From Rhodoligotrophos appendicifer (GTDB lineage Bacteria; Pseudomonadota; Alphaproteobacteria; Rhizobiales; Im1): a stretch of DNA of 64,000 bases. The notes under the pieces were generated by a model. It was not told the DNA's origin. It did no database searches and worked only from the letters and a program-made list of their open reading frames with translations. The DNA is taken from positions 186,001-250,000 of the forward strand of contig NZ_VHKL01000010.1 in the NCBI RefSeq assembly GCF_007474605.1, written 5' to 3'. Shown in pieces: positions 16,462 to 25,501 of the stretch. The translations under genes and the position numbers were made by a program. Numbering within the stretch: position 1 is the first letter of the stretch; every line of letters starts with the position of its first letter.

Positions 16462-17233
16462 TCTTTCCGGTCCCGAGATAAGCCTCGATCACCAGCGGGT
16501 CGCGCTCGATCTCGTGGCGGCTGCCACTTGCGATGCGGCGGCCGAAATTGAGGACGGTGATGCGATCGGAAAGATTCATCACGAAACGCATGTCATGCTC
16601 GATCAACAGTACGGTGATCCCGCGTTCGTCCCGCATACGGCGAACGAGATTGGCCACGTCGCGGGTCTCCTGGCTATTGAGTCCTGCCACCAACTCGTCG
16701 AGCAGGATCAGCTTCGGACGGCCGGCGAGAGCCCTGGCGAGGCCCAGAAGCCGGCCCTGGCCGCCCGTCAGCTCGGCTGCAGGGCGGTCCGCGTAGGTAG
16801 CCAGCCCGACATAGGCCAAGGCAGCCCATGCACTCTGCTTGGCGTCTTCCGCGCTTAGACGGGCCTGGGGTGGCGCGAACAGCGCGTAAAAGAGGCTCGG
16901 CTTGCTCAGCATAGCAGCACCGACCACGACGTTATCCAAGGCGGAAAGTTTTGGAAAAAGCTCCATATGCTGGAACGTCCGGGTGAGGCCGAGACGGGCC
17001 AGATCGTGGGGGCGCGTGGCACGCAAATCGTGACCATCAAAGGTGATTGTGCCGGCGGTGGCTGCATAGATCCGGGTGATCAGATTGAGCACTGTGGTCT
17101 TGCCGGCGCCATTGGGGCCGATAAGCGCATGGATCTCGCCTTGTTTCACATCGAGGTCGACGCCATCGACGGCAACAAGACCGCCGAAGCGCTTCGTGAG
17201 GCCGCGGGTCTGGAGCAATACGTTCGTGCTCAT
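16442..17233 (-). CDS. LivG-type ABC transporter ATPase
   Basis: 263-residue LivG ATPase. Walker [16 protein letters not shown], segment [19 protein letters not shown], the degenerate signature [16 protein letters not shown] and Walker [20 protein letters not shown]. The family LDEPxAGLN is LDELVAGLN here: proline after the catalytic glutamate is Leu, and Gln-Gly-Arg replaces the usual signature end. These are mild departures and the protein is otherwise complete. ATGA overlap with livM. Confidence 0.9.
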   Translation of the reverse strand: MSTNVLLQTRGLTKRFGGLVAVDGVDLDVKQGEIHALIGPNGAGKTTVLNLITRIYAATAGTITFDGHDLRATRPHDLARLGLTRTFQHMELFPKLSALDNVVVGAAMLSKPSLFYALFAPPQARLSAEDAKQSAWAALAYVGLATYADRPAAELTGGQGRLLGLARALAGRPKLILLDELVAGLNSQETRDVANLVRRMRDERGITVLLIEHDMRFVMNLSDRITVLNFGRRIASGSRHEIERDPLVIEAYLGTGKIADALG

Positions 17234-18174
17234 GGGCGCAGCCGCGCCGAGAGACGCTGCGATCCCCGACGGATAAGACCGGCGATCCCGTCGGGCATGA
17301 GGATGATGCAGGCGATAAGAAGCAGGCCGAAACCGATTTCCTGGAAGAATTGAGAAGACCGCAGCAATTCGCTGCCGAAGGTCAGGACGATGGCGCCGAG
17401 GACGCCGCCGGCGAGGCTTCCCATACCTCCGACGACGATCATGGCAAGAACCTTGATCGTCTCGAAGACGGTGAAACCCTGGGGAGTGATGTAGGAAAGG
17501 ATCATGGCCAGCATGCCCCCAGCAATGCCACCAAAGAAGGCACTGACGCCATAGGCCAGGAGGCGGGTTCGAATGAGATTGATTCCCGCGGATTGAGCGG
17601 CGATCTGGCTCTCGCGCATGGCCACGAAGGCGCGGCCGAGCTGCGAGCGGACGAGATTATGGGCGATCAGGATCATGACAACGGTGAGGGTTACAACAAC
17701 AAGGTAGGTCGAGACACCGCGGCTGAGGCCGAAGAGCTGCGGCCTCGGAACGGGCAAGCCCTGGAACCCGTGGGTGACATCTGTCCACAGGACAAGCACC
17801 AATACCACTGTCTGGCTGAAAGCGAGGGTCACAAGGGCGAGATAGAAATGGCGAAGACGCAACACGATGGCTCCGATGATCAGGCCGGCGACCACCGAGA
17901 CAAGAGCTCCACAGACAAGAGCGAGACTGAAATGAAGCCCATAGCGCTCCTGGACCACCGCAGAACCATAGGCGCCGAGGGCGAGGAACGCTGCCTGACC
18001 GAAATCGAACTCGCCTGCATATCCCATGAGGATGTTGTAGCCGGTCGCGAAGACCGCATACACGCAGATAAGATTGATCAGGAGCAAGGAATAGTTGTCG
18101 AGCAGCGGAGCTGCCGAATAAGCGATGGCGAGGACAGCGCAAGCAATGACGAGAGGGTGCGCGAGATGCTTCAA
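17230..18174 (-). CDS. LivM-type ABC transporter permease
   Basis: 314-residue HAAT permease. LivM landmarks are [59 protein letters not shown] and [19 protein letters not shown]. About nine membrane segments. ATGA overlaps on both sides tie it to livH and livG. It forms the channel of the second island Liv importer. Confidence 0.92.
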   Translation of the reverse strand: MKHLAHPLVIACAVLAIAYSAAPLLDNYSLLLINLICVYAVFATGYNILMGYAGEFDFGQAAFLALGAYGSAVVQERYGLHFSLALVCGALVSVVAGLIIGAIVLRLRHFYLALVTLAFSQTVVLVLVLWTDVTHGFQGLPVPRPQLFGLSRGVSTYLVVVTLTVVMILIAHNLVRSQLGRAFVAMRESQIAAQSAGINLIRTRLLAYGVSAFFGGIAGGMLAMILSYITPQGFTVFETIKVLAMIVVGGMGSLAGGVLGAIVLTFGSELLRSSQFFQEIGFGLLLIACIILMPDGIAGLIRRGSQRLSARLRP

Positions 18175-19040
18175 ACCCGCCGCTCCAGGCTAGCGCCGAA
18201 CATCCCCGTAGGGCGAATGGCGAGCACGGCCAGAAGAAGCACGAAAGTGGCAGCCGTCTGAAGATCGGCGCGCAGATAACCCGCTACCAGATTTTCGGCG
18301 ATTCCCAGCAGGATCCCGCCTAGGATCGCACCGGGAATTGAGCCAAAGCCGCCGAGCACGGCAGCGGTAAACGACTTCATGCCGATGTCGCCCATATCTG
18401 GATCGACGAGCAGGAGGGGACCGAGAAGCACTCCGCCGAAGGCCGAGAGGACAGTGCCGATGATCCACGTGATCGAGAAGATCAGGGGAACATTGACGCC
18501 CATCAGGGATGCCGCCCGTCGGCTCTGGGCGGTTGCCCGCATCGCCTGGCCAAGCCGGGTGAAATAGAAAAAGCCATAAAGGGCGCAGATGACGACCACG
18601 GTCGACCCGATGATGACAGCTTCCTGAAGGGTCAGCAGCATTGTGCCGAGGTGCAGCGGGGTGGATGAGATCGGTGATGGCAGATGGTACGCATCCGCTC
18701 CCCAGATCAGGCGGGCCACCCCCTTTAAGACAGTCGCGAGCCCAAGAAGGGCGATGACCCTAGACAGCATGGGAGCGCTGATCAGGGGGCGGGATACGAT
18801 CCGGTCGAAAACGACATATCCAACCAGCCCGGCCGCCCCTAGCGTCAGAACCAGGGCGAGCCAATAGGGCATCTCCCAAAGCTTATAGAAGGTCAGGATG
18901 AAATAGGCGCCCAGCATCATGCTTTCGCCGACGGCGAAGTTCACCGTCTCGGTCGCGTTGTAGATCATGGTGAAGCCAATCGCGACAAGCGCGTAGATGC
19001 AGCCTACGACGATCCCGCTCAGGATAAACTGCGCAAGCAT
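18171..19040 (-). CDS. LivH-type ABC transporter permease
   Basis: 289-residue HAAT permease with the LivH opening GIVVGCIYALVAIGFTMIYNA followed by VNFAVGESMMLGAY, loop LGQAMRATAQSRRAASLMGVN and AAVLGGFGSIPGAILGGILL. The usual FAQGE of the family reads FAVGE here. It begins 3 bp after the binding-protein stop. Confidence 0.92.
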   Translation of the reverse strand: MLAQFILSGIVVGCIYALVAIGFTMIYNATETVNFAVGESMMLGAYFILTFYKLWEMPYWLALVLTLGAAGLVGYVVFDRIVSRPLISAPMLSRVIALLGLATVLKGVARLIWGADAYHLPSPISSTPLHLGTMLLTLQEAVIIGSTVVVICALYGFFYFTRLGQAMRATAQSRRAASLMGVNVPLIFSITWIIGTVLSAFGGVLLGPLLLVDPDMGDIGMKSFTAAVLGGFGSIPGAILGGILLGIAENLVAGYLRADLQTAATFVLLLAVLAIRPTGMFGASLERRV

Positions 19041-19043
19041 GAC

Positions 19044-20210
19044 CTACTTCATCTCATCGCCGAAGAAGACCTGCTTGCCGCCTTTGTAACCTTCCAGATA
19101 TCCGCCCTTGACCGCCCGGTGGCTCTCTGCCGTAACCTTAAAAGGGTAAGGCATTTCGACCGCGGGGAAGGGCTCCATCCCTTCGAAGGCCTCAGTAAGG
19201 GTTTCGTTGGTGAGATCCTTGCCCGCGGCCTTGAGACCAGCCAGGAAATACTTCGTGGCGGCGTAACCCTGGGCGGCCCAGACGATCGGCTTCTCGCTGC
19301 CAAATTTGGCCTGCCATTTGCCGATGAACTCCTTGGTGCAGTCGGTGCCGAGGGCGCAGGCCAGGGGGCTGACAGCGTAGTATTCGATGGGCGCTTCGCC
19401 GGTCACAAGCTCGATAATCGCAGCTGACGAGCCGCCGCCGAAGGACAGCATCGGGATGTTAACCTGCTGCTTGTGGATCTCGCGGATTATAAAGGCGAGC
19501 GCCTTCGGTGTGCCTCCATGGATGATCAGGTCGACCCCAGCATCCTTGATTTGCGCGATCTGGGTGCCGGCGCTTAGCGCGTCTGGCTCGATGGTTAGAT
19601 CGAGTGAGATGTCCAGCCCGTATTTCTTCAGCTGCTCCACCGTTGCTTCATGCGTGATGGTGCCATATTCGCTGCGCTCGGCGATGAAGGCGATCTTGGT
19701 CGGCTTCATCGAGGCCGCGAGTTTGGCGACGGGGATCGCCTGGTCGTCCAGGGTGAGCTGCGCCTGGAAGGTCAGCGGCTGGAAGGGGACCGTGAGGCCG
19801 GGCGTGGACGAGGCCGGCGACCAATAGATCATGTCGTTTTCTACGACACGCGGATAGGCGGCGAGCGCTACCGGCGTGTACGGACCACCATAGATGAGGA
19901 AGACCTCATCGCGGTTCATCAGCTTGGTGACGGCGGCAACTCCGGCCCCAGGATCGCCCCGGTCATCCTCCACGATGAGCTCGACCTGGCGGCCATTGAC
20001 ACCGCCCGCTGCATTGGCCTCATCGATGGCAAGCTGGGCGGCCCGTTGATACGCAAGCCCGAAAACCGCAACAGGGCCCGAGAGGGAACTGTGCATTCCG
20101 ATCGTGACCTTGTCGTCGCTTACGCCCTGCTGAGCCAAAGCCGGCACAGCATACGCAAACAGCGCAGAGATTAGGACGGCCTTGGCCAAACCAAACTTCT
20201 TCAGAGACAT
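19044..20210 (-). CDS. Liv-type periplasmic solute-binding protein
   Basis: 388-residue Peripla_BP_6 protein. The ATG at 20210 was chosen over one 15 bp upstream because GGGAGG sits 6 bases before it and it opens a signal peptide (LISALFAYAVPALA-QQG). First-lobe strands KVTIGMHSSLSGPVAVFG and YQRAAQLAIDEANAAGGVNG are standard. The gene lies 19 bp after the enolase-superfamily gene, so enzyme and importer are co-transcribed and may share a substrate. Confidence 0.91.
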   Translation of the reverse strand: MSLKKFGLAKAVLISALFAYAVPALAQQGVSDDKVTIGMHSSLSGPVAVFGLAYQRAAQLAIDEANAAGGVNGRQVELIVEDDRGDPGAGVAAVTKLMNRDEVFLIYGGPYTPVALAAYPRVVENDMIYWSPASSTPGLTVPFQPLTFQAQLTLDDQAIPVAKLAASMKPTKIAFIAERSEYGTITHEATVEQLKKYGLDISLDLTIEPDALSAGTQIAQIKDAGVDLIIHGGTPKALAFIIREIHKQQVNIPMLSFGGGSSAAIIELVTGEAPIEYYAVSPLACALGTDCTKEFIGKWQAKFGSEKPIVWAAQGYAATKYFLAGLKAAGKDLTNETLTEAFEGMEPFPAVEMPYPFKVTAESHRAVKGGYLEGYKGGKQVFFGDEMK

Positions 20211-20229
20211 GATTTCCTCCCACATGTTT

Positions 20230-21330
20230 TTATCGGTCGGTACGGAATCGAGTCAGCGCCTCCTCATCCAGCTCGCCGCCATGACCGGGTGTTTGCGGCA
20301 GTCGCAGCTTGCCTCCCTCGATCTTCGGCGGATTTTTCAGTATCCCTGCCTCGGCTTCGAGATAGAAGGAAAGCTCCCCTGGATAATGAGCGGTGGCGCG
20401 ATTGGCAGCTTGGAATTGGGCACTCGTCAGGCTCCCAAGGTCCGTATCGCCCTGGCTGCCGATAACGGTTGCAAGACCAAAGGCTTCGCACAGCGCGACG
20501 ATGCGGGATGACCGGGCATAGCCGCCGCGAGCGGTCTTGATCGAGATGAAGCGGCAATGGCCGCGGCGAATTTCCTCGACGACTTGCGGGATATCAGTCG
20601 CGCTCTCATCAGCCATCAGCGGCAGCCGGGTGGCCCGGGCCACGTGACCCCGCGTTTCGCGGTCGGGCCCTGGGCAGGGCTCCTCGACCCAGGCGACGCC
20701 CGCATCTTCCCAGCGTGGCACCGTCGCGATGGCGGTTTCCAAGTCGTAGCCATGGTTGCAATCGACAGTAATGCGGATCTCGTCGCCAAGTTTGGCGCGA
20801 ACGCCGTCGATCAGCGCCGTGTCGCGTTTGGCATCAATTCCGGCCTTGAGTTTGAAGGTAGCAATCCCGTGCTGCTCTCGGATGCGGATCGCTTCGTCGG
20901 CGACCTCCTCCACCGAGCCAAGCCCCAATATGTGGCTGACCTCCACCTCGTCGGCGCCTCCGCCGAGCAGGTAGCGAAGTGGTAGACCCACGGATCGTGC
21001 GACGAGATCGTGGCAGGCGATGTCTACTGCCCCCTTCGCAGTGGCGTTTTGCTCAATCTTTGAAAGTCGAGTCCGGCGGCTCTCGACGTCATGTGCGTCA
21101 AGGCCCATCAGAAGGGGAGCAAACCATTCGCGCACGGCGTGGGTGATGGAGGAGGTCGATTCGCCATAGACCATGGGTCGGGCCGGAGCTTCGGCGGTGC
21201 CAACCACGCCGTCAGCGGATCGGACACGAACCAACACATGCTCCAGGGCCGTGAGTTGGCCTGTCGCGAACGACACCTTCCGTCTCAATGGTATGCGAAA
21301 CGGGATCGCCTCGACGGACGTAATTCTCAT
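20230..21330 (-). CDS. Enolase-superfamily enzyme, MLE subgroup (cycloisomerase or epimerase type) 1
   Basis: 366-residue enolase-superfamily protein of the muconate-lactonising-enzyme subgroup. Catalytic set seen: Lys160-x-Lys162 (FKLKAG), metal ligands Asp190 (VDCNHGY), Glu216 (VEEP) and Asp241 (MADES), and Lys265 on strand 6 (SIKTARGG). Members include cis,cis-muconate cycloisomerase, N-succinylamino-acid racemase and dipeptide epimerases; the specificity loop does not decide. It is first in the operon with the Liv importer behind it. Operator site 3 lies 8 bp upstream, and an AGGAAA within it serves as ribosome site. Closely parallels the enzyme at 26791. Confidence 0.9.
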   Translation of the reverse strand: MRITSVEAIPFRIPLRRKVSFATGQLTALEHVLVRVRSADGVVGTAEAPARPMVYGESTSSITHAVREWFAPLLMGLDAHDVESRRTRLSKIEQNATAKGAVDIACHDLVARSVGLPLRYLLGGGADEVEVSHILGLGSVEEVADEAIRIREQHGIATFKLKAGIDAKRDTALIDGVRAKLGDEIRITVDCNHGYDLETAIATVPRWEDAGVAWVEEPCPGPDRETRGHVARATRLPLMADESATDIPQVVEEIRRGHCRFISIKTARGGYARSSRIVALCEAFGLATVIGSQGDTDLGSLTSAQFQAANRATAHYPGELSFYLEAEAGILKNPPKIEGGKLRLPQTPGHGGELDEEALTRFRTDR

Positions 21331-21338
21331 GCGTTATG

Positions 21339-21362
21339 TTTCCTATATGGAAACTATGTTTC
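21339..21362 (-). promoter_or_regulatory. IclR-type operator, site 3
   Basis: TTTC-N6-GAAAC-TAT-GTTTC on the plus strand, abutting the start of the MLE-type gene on the minus strand. A minus-strand TTGACA lies at 21391-21396, 28 bp further upstream. The site is in the 97-bp gap behind the iclR2 gene. Confidence 0.65.
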
Positions 21363-21427
21363 TACTCAGGGTGAAGCAACTTGCGTCAGCTGTCAATTAC
21401 ACAGCGACGTCCAGACGCAGAGAAAGG

Positions 21428-22201
21428 CTAGGTACGGTCGTTGCCGAATGGATAGAGAGGACACCCCAGCCGCTGCGACAGGACACGAGCAGCCTTGTGG
21501 AGAATTGCCACATAACCGGGCTCGGCGGCGGGGGCCAGTACATGGCTTGGAAAGACCAGGGTGAAAGCCCCGACAACGTTCTGCTGTTCGGCCATGATCG
21601 GAACGCCGATGGTCGCCAGGCCTGGGGTCGTCTCATTGCGCATGATGTGAAACCCCTCCCCTCGGATCGCCTCCATCATGGCTGACAGCTTTCCCAAGTC
21701 GGTCTCCGTTTCCGCGGTCAGGGCAGGCAAGCCACTCTCCTTGAGAATGCGCAGCGCCCGGTCCTCTGGCTCGAATGCCAGCAGGACACGGCCTGCAGAG
21801 GTGGCATGAGGAGGCAGCCACTGGCCAGCGCGCCAGCTCGTATCGAGGAAGAGGGGTCCCTCGATGCCGACGAGATAGAGGATGTCATCCCCCACCATGA
21901 CGCTCAGACGTGCACTATGCCCTGTCCGTTCGACCAGATTGCGCATAGTGGGCAGGGCTTCACGCGTTAGTCGATCATAATTGATGAAGCGGGCGCCTAG
22001 GGCGTAGGCACGCGCGCCTACGCCATAGCGTCGTGTCGTCTGGTTCTGCACAAGCAAACCGCTCTGGCGGAACGCCGAAAGGATTTTCGACACTTGGCTC
22101 TTTGGAAGCCCAAGCTTTTCCGAGATTTCGCCCACACCCAGATCGGGTTGCGCACCGGCAAACTGCTGGAGGACCCTTAAAGCGGTGTCGAGCGATTTCA
22201 T
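21428..22201 (-). CDS. IclR-family transcriptional regulator 2
   Basis: 257-residue IclR regulator, sister of the one at 8226. HTH LGLPKSQVSKILSAFRQSGLL (about residues 29-49), effector domain with VGIEGPLFLDTSWRAGQWLP, PPHATSAGRVLL and GLATIGVPIM, and the shared tail LGCPLYPFG. It begins 88 bp after the MaoC-type gene on the same strand and may end that operon. Its recognition helix resembles iclR1, consistent with a common operator. Confidence 0.92.
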   Translation of the reverse strand: MKSLDTALRVLQQFAGAQPDLGVGEISEKLGLPKSQVSKILSAFRQSGLLVQNQTTRRYGVGARAYALGARFINYDRLTREALPTMRNLVERTGHSARLSVMVGDDILYLVGIEGPLFLDTSWRAGQWLPPHATSAGRVLLAFEPEDRALRILKESGLPALTAETETDLGKLSAMMEAIRGEGFHIMRNETTPGLATIGVPIMAEQQNVVGAFTLVFPSHVLAPAAEPGYVAILHKAARVLSQRLGCPLYPFGNDRT

Positions 22202-22289
22202 CTGCGTGGTTCAGCTCTTAGCAAAGTTGTGACGCCGGGCGATCCAAGGACCATCGCCACCCGTGTCATGCCCTTTCTGCCGGTATTTG

Positions 22290-23423
22290 TCACCGGGCGT
22301 CGAGTTCGACAGCGGCGGTGCCGATGGCGGTCATCTCCCCACGCTGGTTCTCAGCTTTCATCTCGAGATCCACAAAGGCTCTGTCGCCATCCCGATGCTT
22401 GCCGGTAACCTTTCCAGAAACGAAGGTCGTATCGCCAAAGATCACTGGCTTTTTCACCCGAACGCCAAGGGTTCGCAGCGCCGCATCGTCACCCATCCAA
22501 TTGGTGATGCAGCTTGCGACCATCCCGATCCGCTGAGGCCCGTTGTCATATGGCCCTGGCATGCCAATCTCGCTGGTCGCGACGTCGGCGTCCTGGTGAC
22601 CGATAGAAGGGCTGACGGCAGCACCGTAATAGCTCTTGTCGTAGTTGTTGGGGAGCTTCTCCGGGGCATTGCGCGCCCAGTGACTGAAGAGCCATTTCAA
22701 CTTTGTTGATTTGTACCCTGAAGTGCCGACAGCCCCGGCATAATAGCACGTCATGTCCAGACGATTGATGGGGCCGCGGGCGATCTTGGGAACGACATCA
22801 CCCACATTCACGTCGTCGAAACGCAGTGTGTCGCCCCCGCGGCGATATTCGTTGAGTACCATGTCCTCGATCGTGCGGAGTTCGGACTCCGTGTAACGAT
22901 GCTCTGAGAGAGGCTTGTATCGTAGTCCGCCTTCGGCGGTGGCACGAGGGACGCGAAAGCAATGCGACATGCCTTTCGCCACCAGCTCTCCGTCCTCCGC
23001 AAAATAACGAACATCGCCGGTCTGGACGATCATTCGTTTCACCAGCCCTCCAGCAACCTCCACCGCATCTGCCAATGTAGCCTTGACGGAAATCTCCTCG
23101 TTGCGCCGGATCGGTCGGTAAAAGGTCCAGTCGGTGCCCGAATAAATCCACTGCACATCGGGCAAACCAGGCGCGACGACGGCGTCAAAAATCCCATAGC
23201 AGAATGTCGGCGGCGCGATGATCCCGCCCCAGCGCGTTTTGGCGGCATAGGCGGGGTCGCTCCACAGCGGATTATCGTCTCCGAGACCCCAGGCATAGTG
23301 GCGAATGCTGTCGCGGCTCGCTTCGTAATTCCATTGCTCGATTCGGAATTCCTCGCCGATCATCTTGCGGGCCTCAGCCAGCGCATCTGGTCCGAGGCCG
23401 GGGGCAAGCAGTTGCATGTTCAT
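22290..23423 (-). CDS. MaoC-type double-hotdog acyl-CoA hydratase-like protein
   Basis: 377-residue protein with two hotdog domains. The N-terminal half carries the FAS1-like dehydratase (MaoC_dehydrat_N) pattern: SIRHYAWGLGDDNPLW, TRWGGIIAPPTFCYG, DWTFYRPIRRNEEI. The C-terminal half has RLDMTCYYAGAVG and GPQRIGMVASCITNWMGDDA with a final hotdog strand set. Such proteins hydrate enoyl-CoA or hydrolyse acyl-CoA thioesters. It overlaps the acyl-CoA synthetase gene by ATGA and has GGAG before the ATG, so it probably acts on the CoA ester that enzyme forms. Confidence 0.82.
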   Translation of the reverse strand: MNMQLLAPGLGPDALAEARKMIGEEFRIEQWNYEASRDSIRHYAWGLGDDNPLWSDPAYAAKTRWGGIIAPPTFCYGIFDAVVAPGLPDVQWIYSGTDWTFYRPIRRNEEISVKATLADAVEVAGGLVKRMIVQTGDVRYFAEDGELVAKGMSHCFRVPRATAEGGLRYKPLSEHRYTESELRTIEDMVLNEYRRGGDTLRFDDVNVGDVVPKIARGPINRLDMTCYYAGAVGTSGYKSTKLKWLFSHWARNAPEKLPNNYDKSYYGAAVSPSIGHQDADVATSEIGMPGPYDNGPQRIGMVASCITNWMGDDAALRTLGVRVKKPVIFGDTTFVSGKVTGKHRDGDRAFVDLEMKAENQRGEMTAIGTAAVELDAR

Positions 23424-25501
23424 GGAGTTTCTCCTTGATGTGTTGTAACGGGCACGACCAGCGCATCTACCGCGACAGCACCTTGCTGCCGGACAATGAG
23501 TGGGTTGACATCCACTTCTGCGATGGAGGGCGAGGCATGGAAGACATTGCCGATCCGGGCGATAATCTCCGCTGCGGCGGCCAAGTCGAGGATCGGCTTA
23601 CCCCGCGCTCCCTGCAGCATGGGAGCAATCCGCAGACTCTCGATGGCGCCGCTGACGGCTGCTGGCGAGGTGGGCAAGGGAAGGAAGGCGACGTCGGCCA
23701 GAACCTCGGTGAAGATGCCGCCTGCACCCACCATGAGTACCCGGCCTAACTCTACATCGACAGAACAGCCGACGATCAGCTCGACGCCGTCACTGACGAG
23801 GGGCTGGACCTCGATGCCGTCCACCTGTGCGCCCGGCGCCTTTTCGGCGACGGAGCGCATGATGTCGCCGAAGACCGCGGCGACCGCGTCCGCGCCACGG
23901 ATGCCGATGCGGACGCCGCCGACCTCGGTTTTATGGGCAATATCGGGCGAGACGATTTTCAGCACGACGGCCTCGGCCTTGGCAGTTGCAACCGCCTCGT
24001 CGACAGTGCGGCAGAGGCGGGTCTGGACCAGCGGCACTTTCGCAGTGACTAGAAAAGTCTCCGGGGTGGCGGCACTTCCAGAGCCTGCGGCCAAAGCGAC
24101 GAGGCTCGCGGTGCGATGGCCCGACAGGGCTGCCAACAGCCGCTCGGCGGTCGGCACGACCAGGACATTTGCAGCAAGCAAGGGCTGGCGATCCTCACGG
24201 GCAAGCTGATCGCTGGAGGACAGGAAGGTCAGGCCGACGCGCTTGCCCTGGGCCTTGGCATGATGGCCAAGTTCGGCGATCCTCGGGGCCAGCGCCCGAT
24301 AGTCGTGGGCGAGGCTGGTCAGCACCAGGATCAGCGTCTCCACTTGCGGATCGTCGAGAACCAGACGAGCGGCCTGCATGTAGCTGCCTTCATCGGCGAA
24401 GAGGGCAGTGTCGACCGGGTTCGCCACGGACATCTGGGGTGGGAGGAGCACGCGGAGGGCCCGGCTGGTGTCTGGAGTGAATTCCGCCAAGGGAATGCCG
24501 AGCGACTCCGCTGTGTCGGACATGAGGACGCCCAGGCCGCCAGAAATCGTTAGAATGCCAAGGCCGCCCGGCGTGCTGCGTGACGGGGGGCCGAACTTGT
24601 CGAAGGCCAGGCAGATATCGAGAAGCGCGTCCAGGGTATCGACCTCGATCAGGCCGCAGCGTCGGGCGAGGTCCTGCCAGACTCGGAAGGAGCCGGCGAG
24701 CTTGCCGGTATGGGAGATGGACGCTTTGCGGCCGACGGCAGAGCGGCCGGCGCGCAGTGCCACAATCTGCTTGCCCGCTGCAGCGGCACGGTGTGCGAGT
24801 GCGGCCAGGCGGTCGCCGTCCTTCACGCCTTCAATGAAGAGTGCGATCAGCTGCGCTTCCCCGTCGGCAATGAAATGCTCGACAAGGTCTAACAACCCCA
24901 GATCGGCCTCGTTGCCGGTTGATATCCAGGCGCGCAGAGCGATGTCGAGGTCGTTGAAGCTCTGCAGCAGAGAGTTGCCTAGGGCACCGCTTTGAGTCGC
25001 CAGCACCAGCCTGCCGGGGCGTGGCATGCGGCTGCGCAGCACTGTCGAAAATGTAGCCGTGACGGCAAGGCTCGGAATGAGAAGGCCAACGCAGTTGGGC
25101 CCGACCAGACGGGTGCCGTAGCGCTCGCAGATTTCCACCAGGCGATCTTGAAGAGCCCGGTCGCCGGCCTCGCCAAAGCCACTGGCAACGGAAATCGCAA
25201 ACGGGATACCGCGCTTGCCGCAGGCCTCCAGAGCGTCGGGCACTGCGGGTGCCGGCAGCAGGATGAGAGCCAGGTCGATGCCATCGGGCAACGAGGCGAT
25301 ATCGGGATAGCAGCGGATTCCGTCTATGTCGGTGTAGCGGGGATTGACCGGCGCGATCGTGCCATTGAAACCGTAGCGGCGGAGATAGCTCAAGGGTCGT
25401 CCGGAAAGTTTTGCCGCATCCGGCGAAGCACCGACCACCGCGATGCCACGCGGTGTGAAAAGACGCTCCAGGCTGCGCGGCTTGGGAGGCATGACGTTCA
25501 C
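23420..25501 (-). CDS. ADP-forming acyl-CoA synthetase (acetate-CoA ligase family), alpha-beta fusion
   Basis: 693-residue single-chain NDP-forming acyl-CoA synthetase. Order: CoA-binding Rossmann domain (GIAVVGASPDAAKLSGRPL), succinyl-CoA-ligase-like domain (RLVGPNCVGL, ATQSGALGNSLL) with the catalytic His264 in SISHTGKLAG, and a C-terminal ATP-grasp (VVLKIVSPDIAHKTEVGGV). It activates an organic acid with ATP and CoA, giving ADP. The frame starts at a GTG overlapping the previous stop (GTGA); an ATG nine bases later is equally likely. Substrate is probably the acid left by the pathway upstream. Confidence 0.9.
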   Translation of the reverse strand: MNVMPPKPRSLERLFTPRGIAVVGASPDAAKLSGRPLSYLRRYGFNGTIAPVNPRYTDIDGIRCYPDIASLPDGIDLALILLPAPAVPDALEACGKRGIPFAISVASGFGEAGDRALQDRLVEICERYGTRLVGPNCVGLLIPSLAVTATFSTVLRSRMPRPGRLVLATQSGALGNSLLQSFNDLDIALRAWISTGNEADLGLLDLVEHFIADGEAQLIALFIEGVKDGDRLAALAHRAAAAGKQIVALRAGRSAVGRKASISHTGKLAGSFRVWQDLARRCGLIEVDTLDALLDICLAFDKFGPPSRSTPGGLGILTISGGLGVLMSDTAESLGIPLAEFTPDTSRALRVLLPPQMSVANPVDTALFADEGSYMQAARLVLDDPQVETLILVLTSLAHDYRALAPRIAELGHHAKAQGKRVGLTFLSSSDQLAREDRQPLLAANVLVVPTAERLLAALSGHRTASLVALAAGSGSAATPETFLVTAKVPLVQTRLCRTVDEAVATAKAEAVVLKIVSPDIAHKTEVGGVRIGIRGADAVAAVFGDIMRSVAEKAPGAQVDGIEVQPLVSDGVELIVGCSVDVELGRVLMVGAGGIFTEVLADVAFLPLPTSPAAVSGAIESLRIAPMLQGARGKPILDLAAAAEIIARIGNVFHASPSIAEVDVNPLIVRQQGAVAVDALVVPVTTHQGETP

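Noticed and set aside
17350-18261. 303-codon plus-strand frame opposite the livM gene
   Set aside because: Highly charged, low-complexity translation antisense to a conserved permease; shadow frame.
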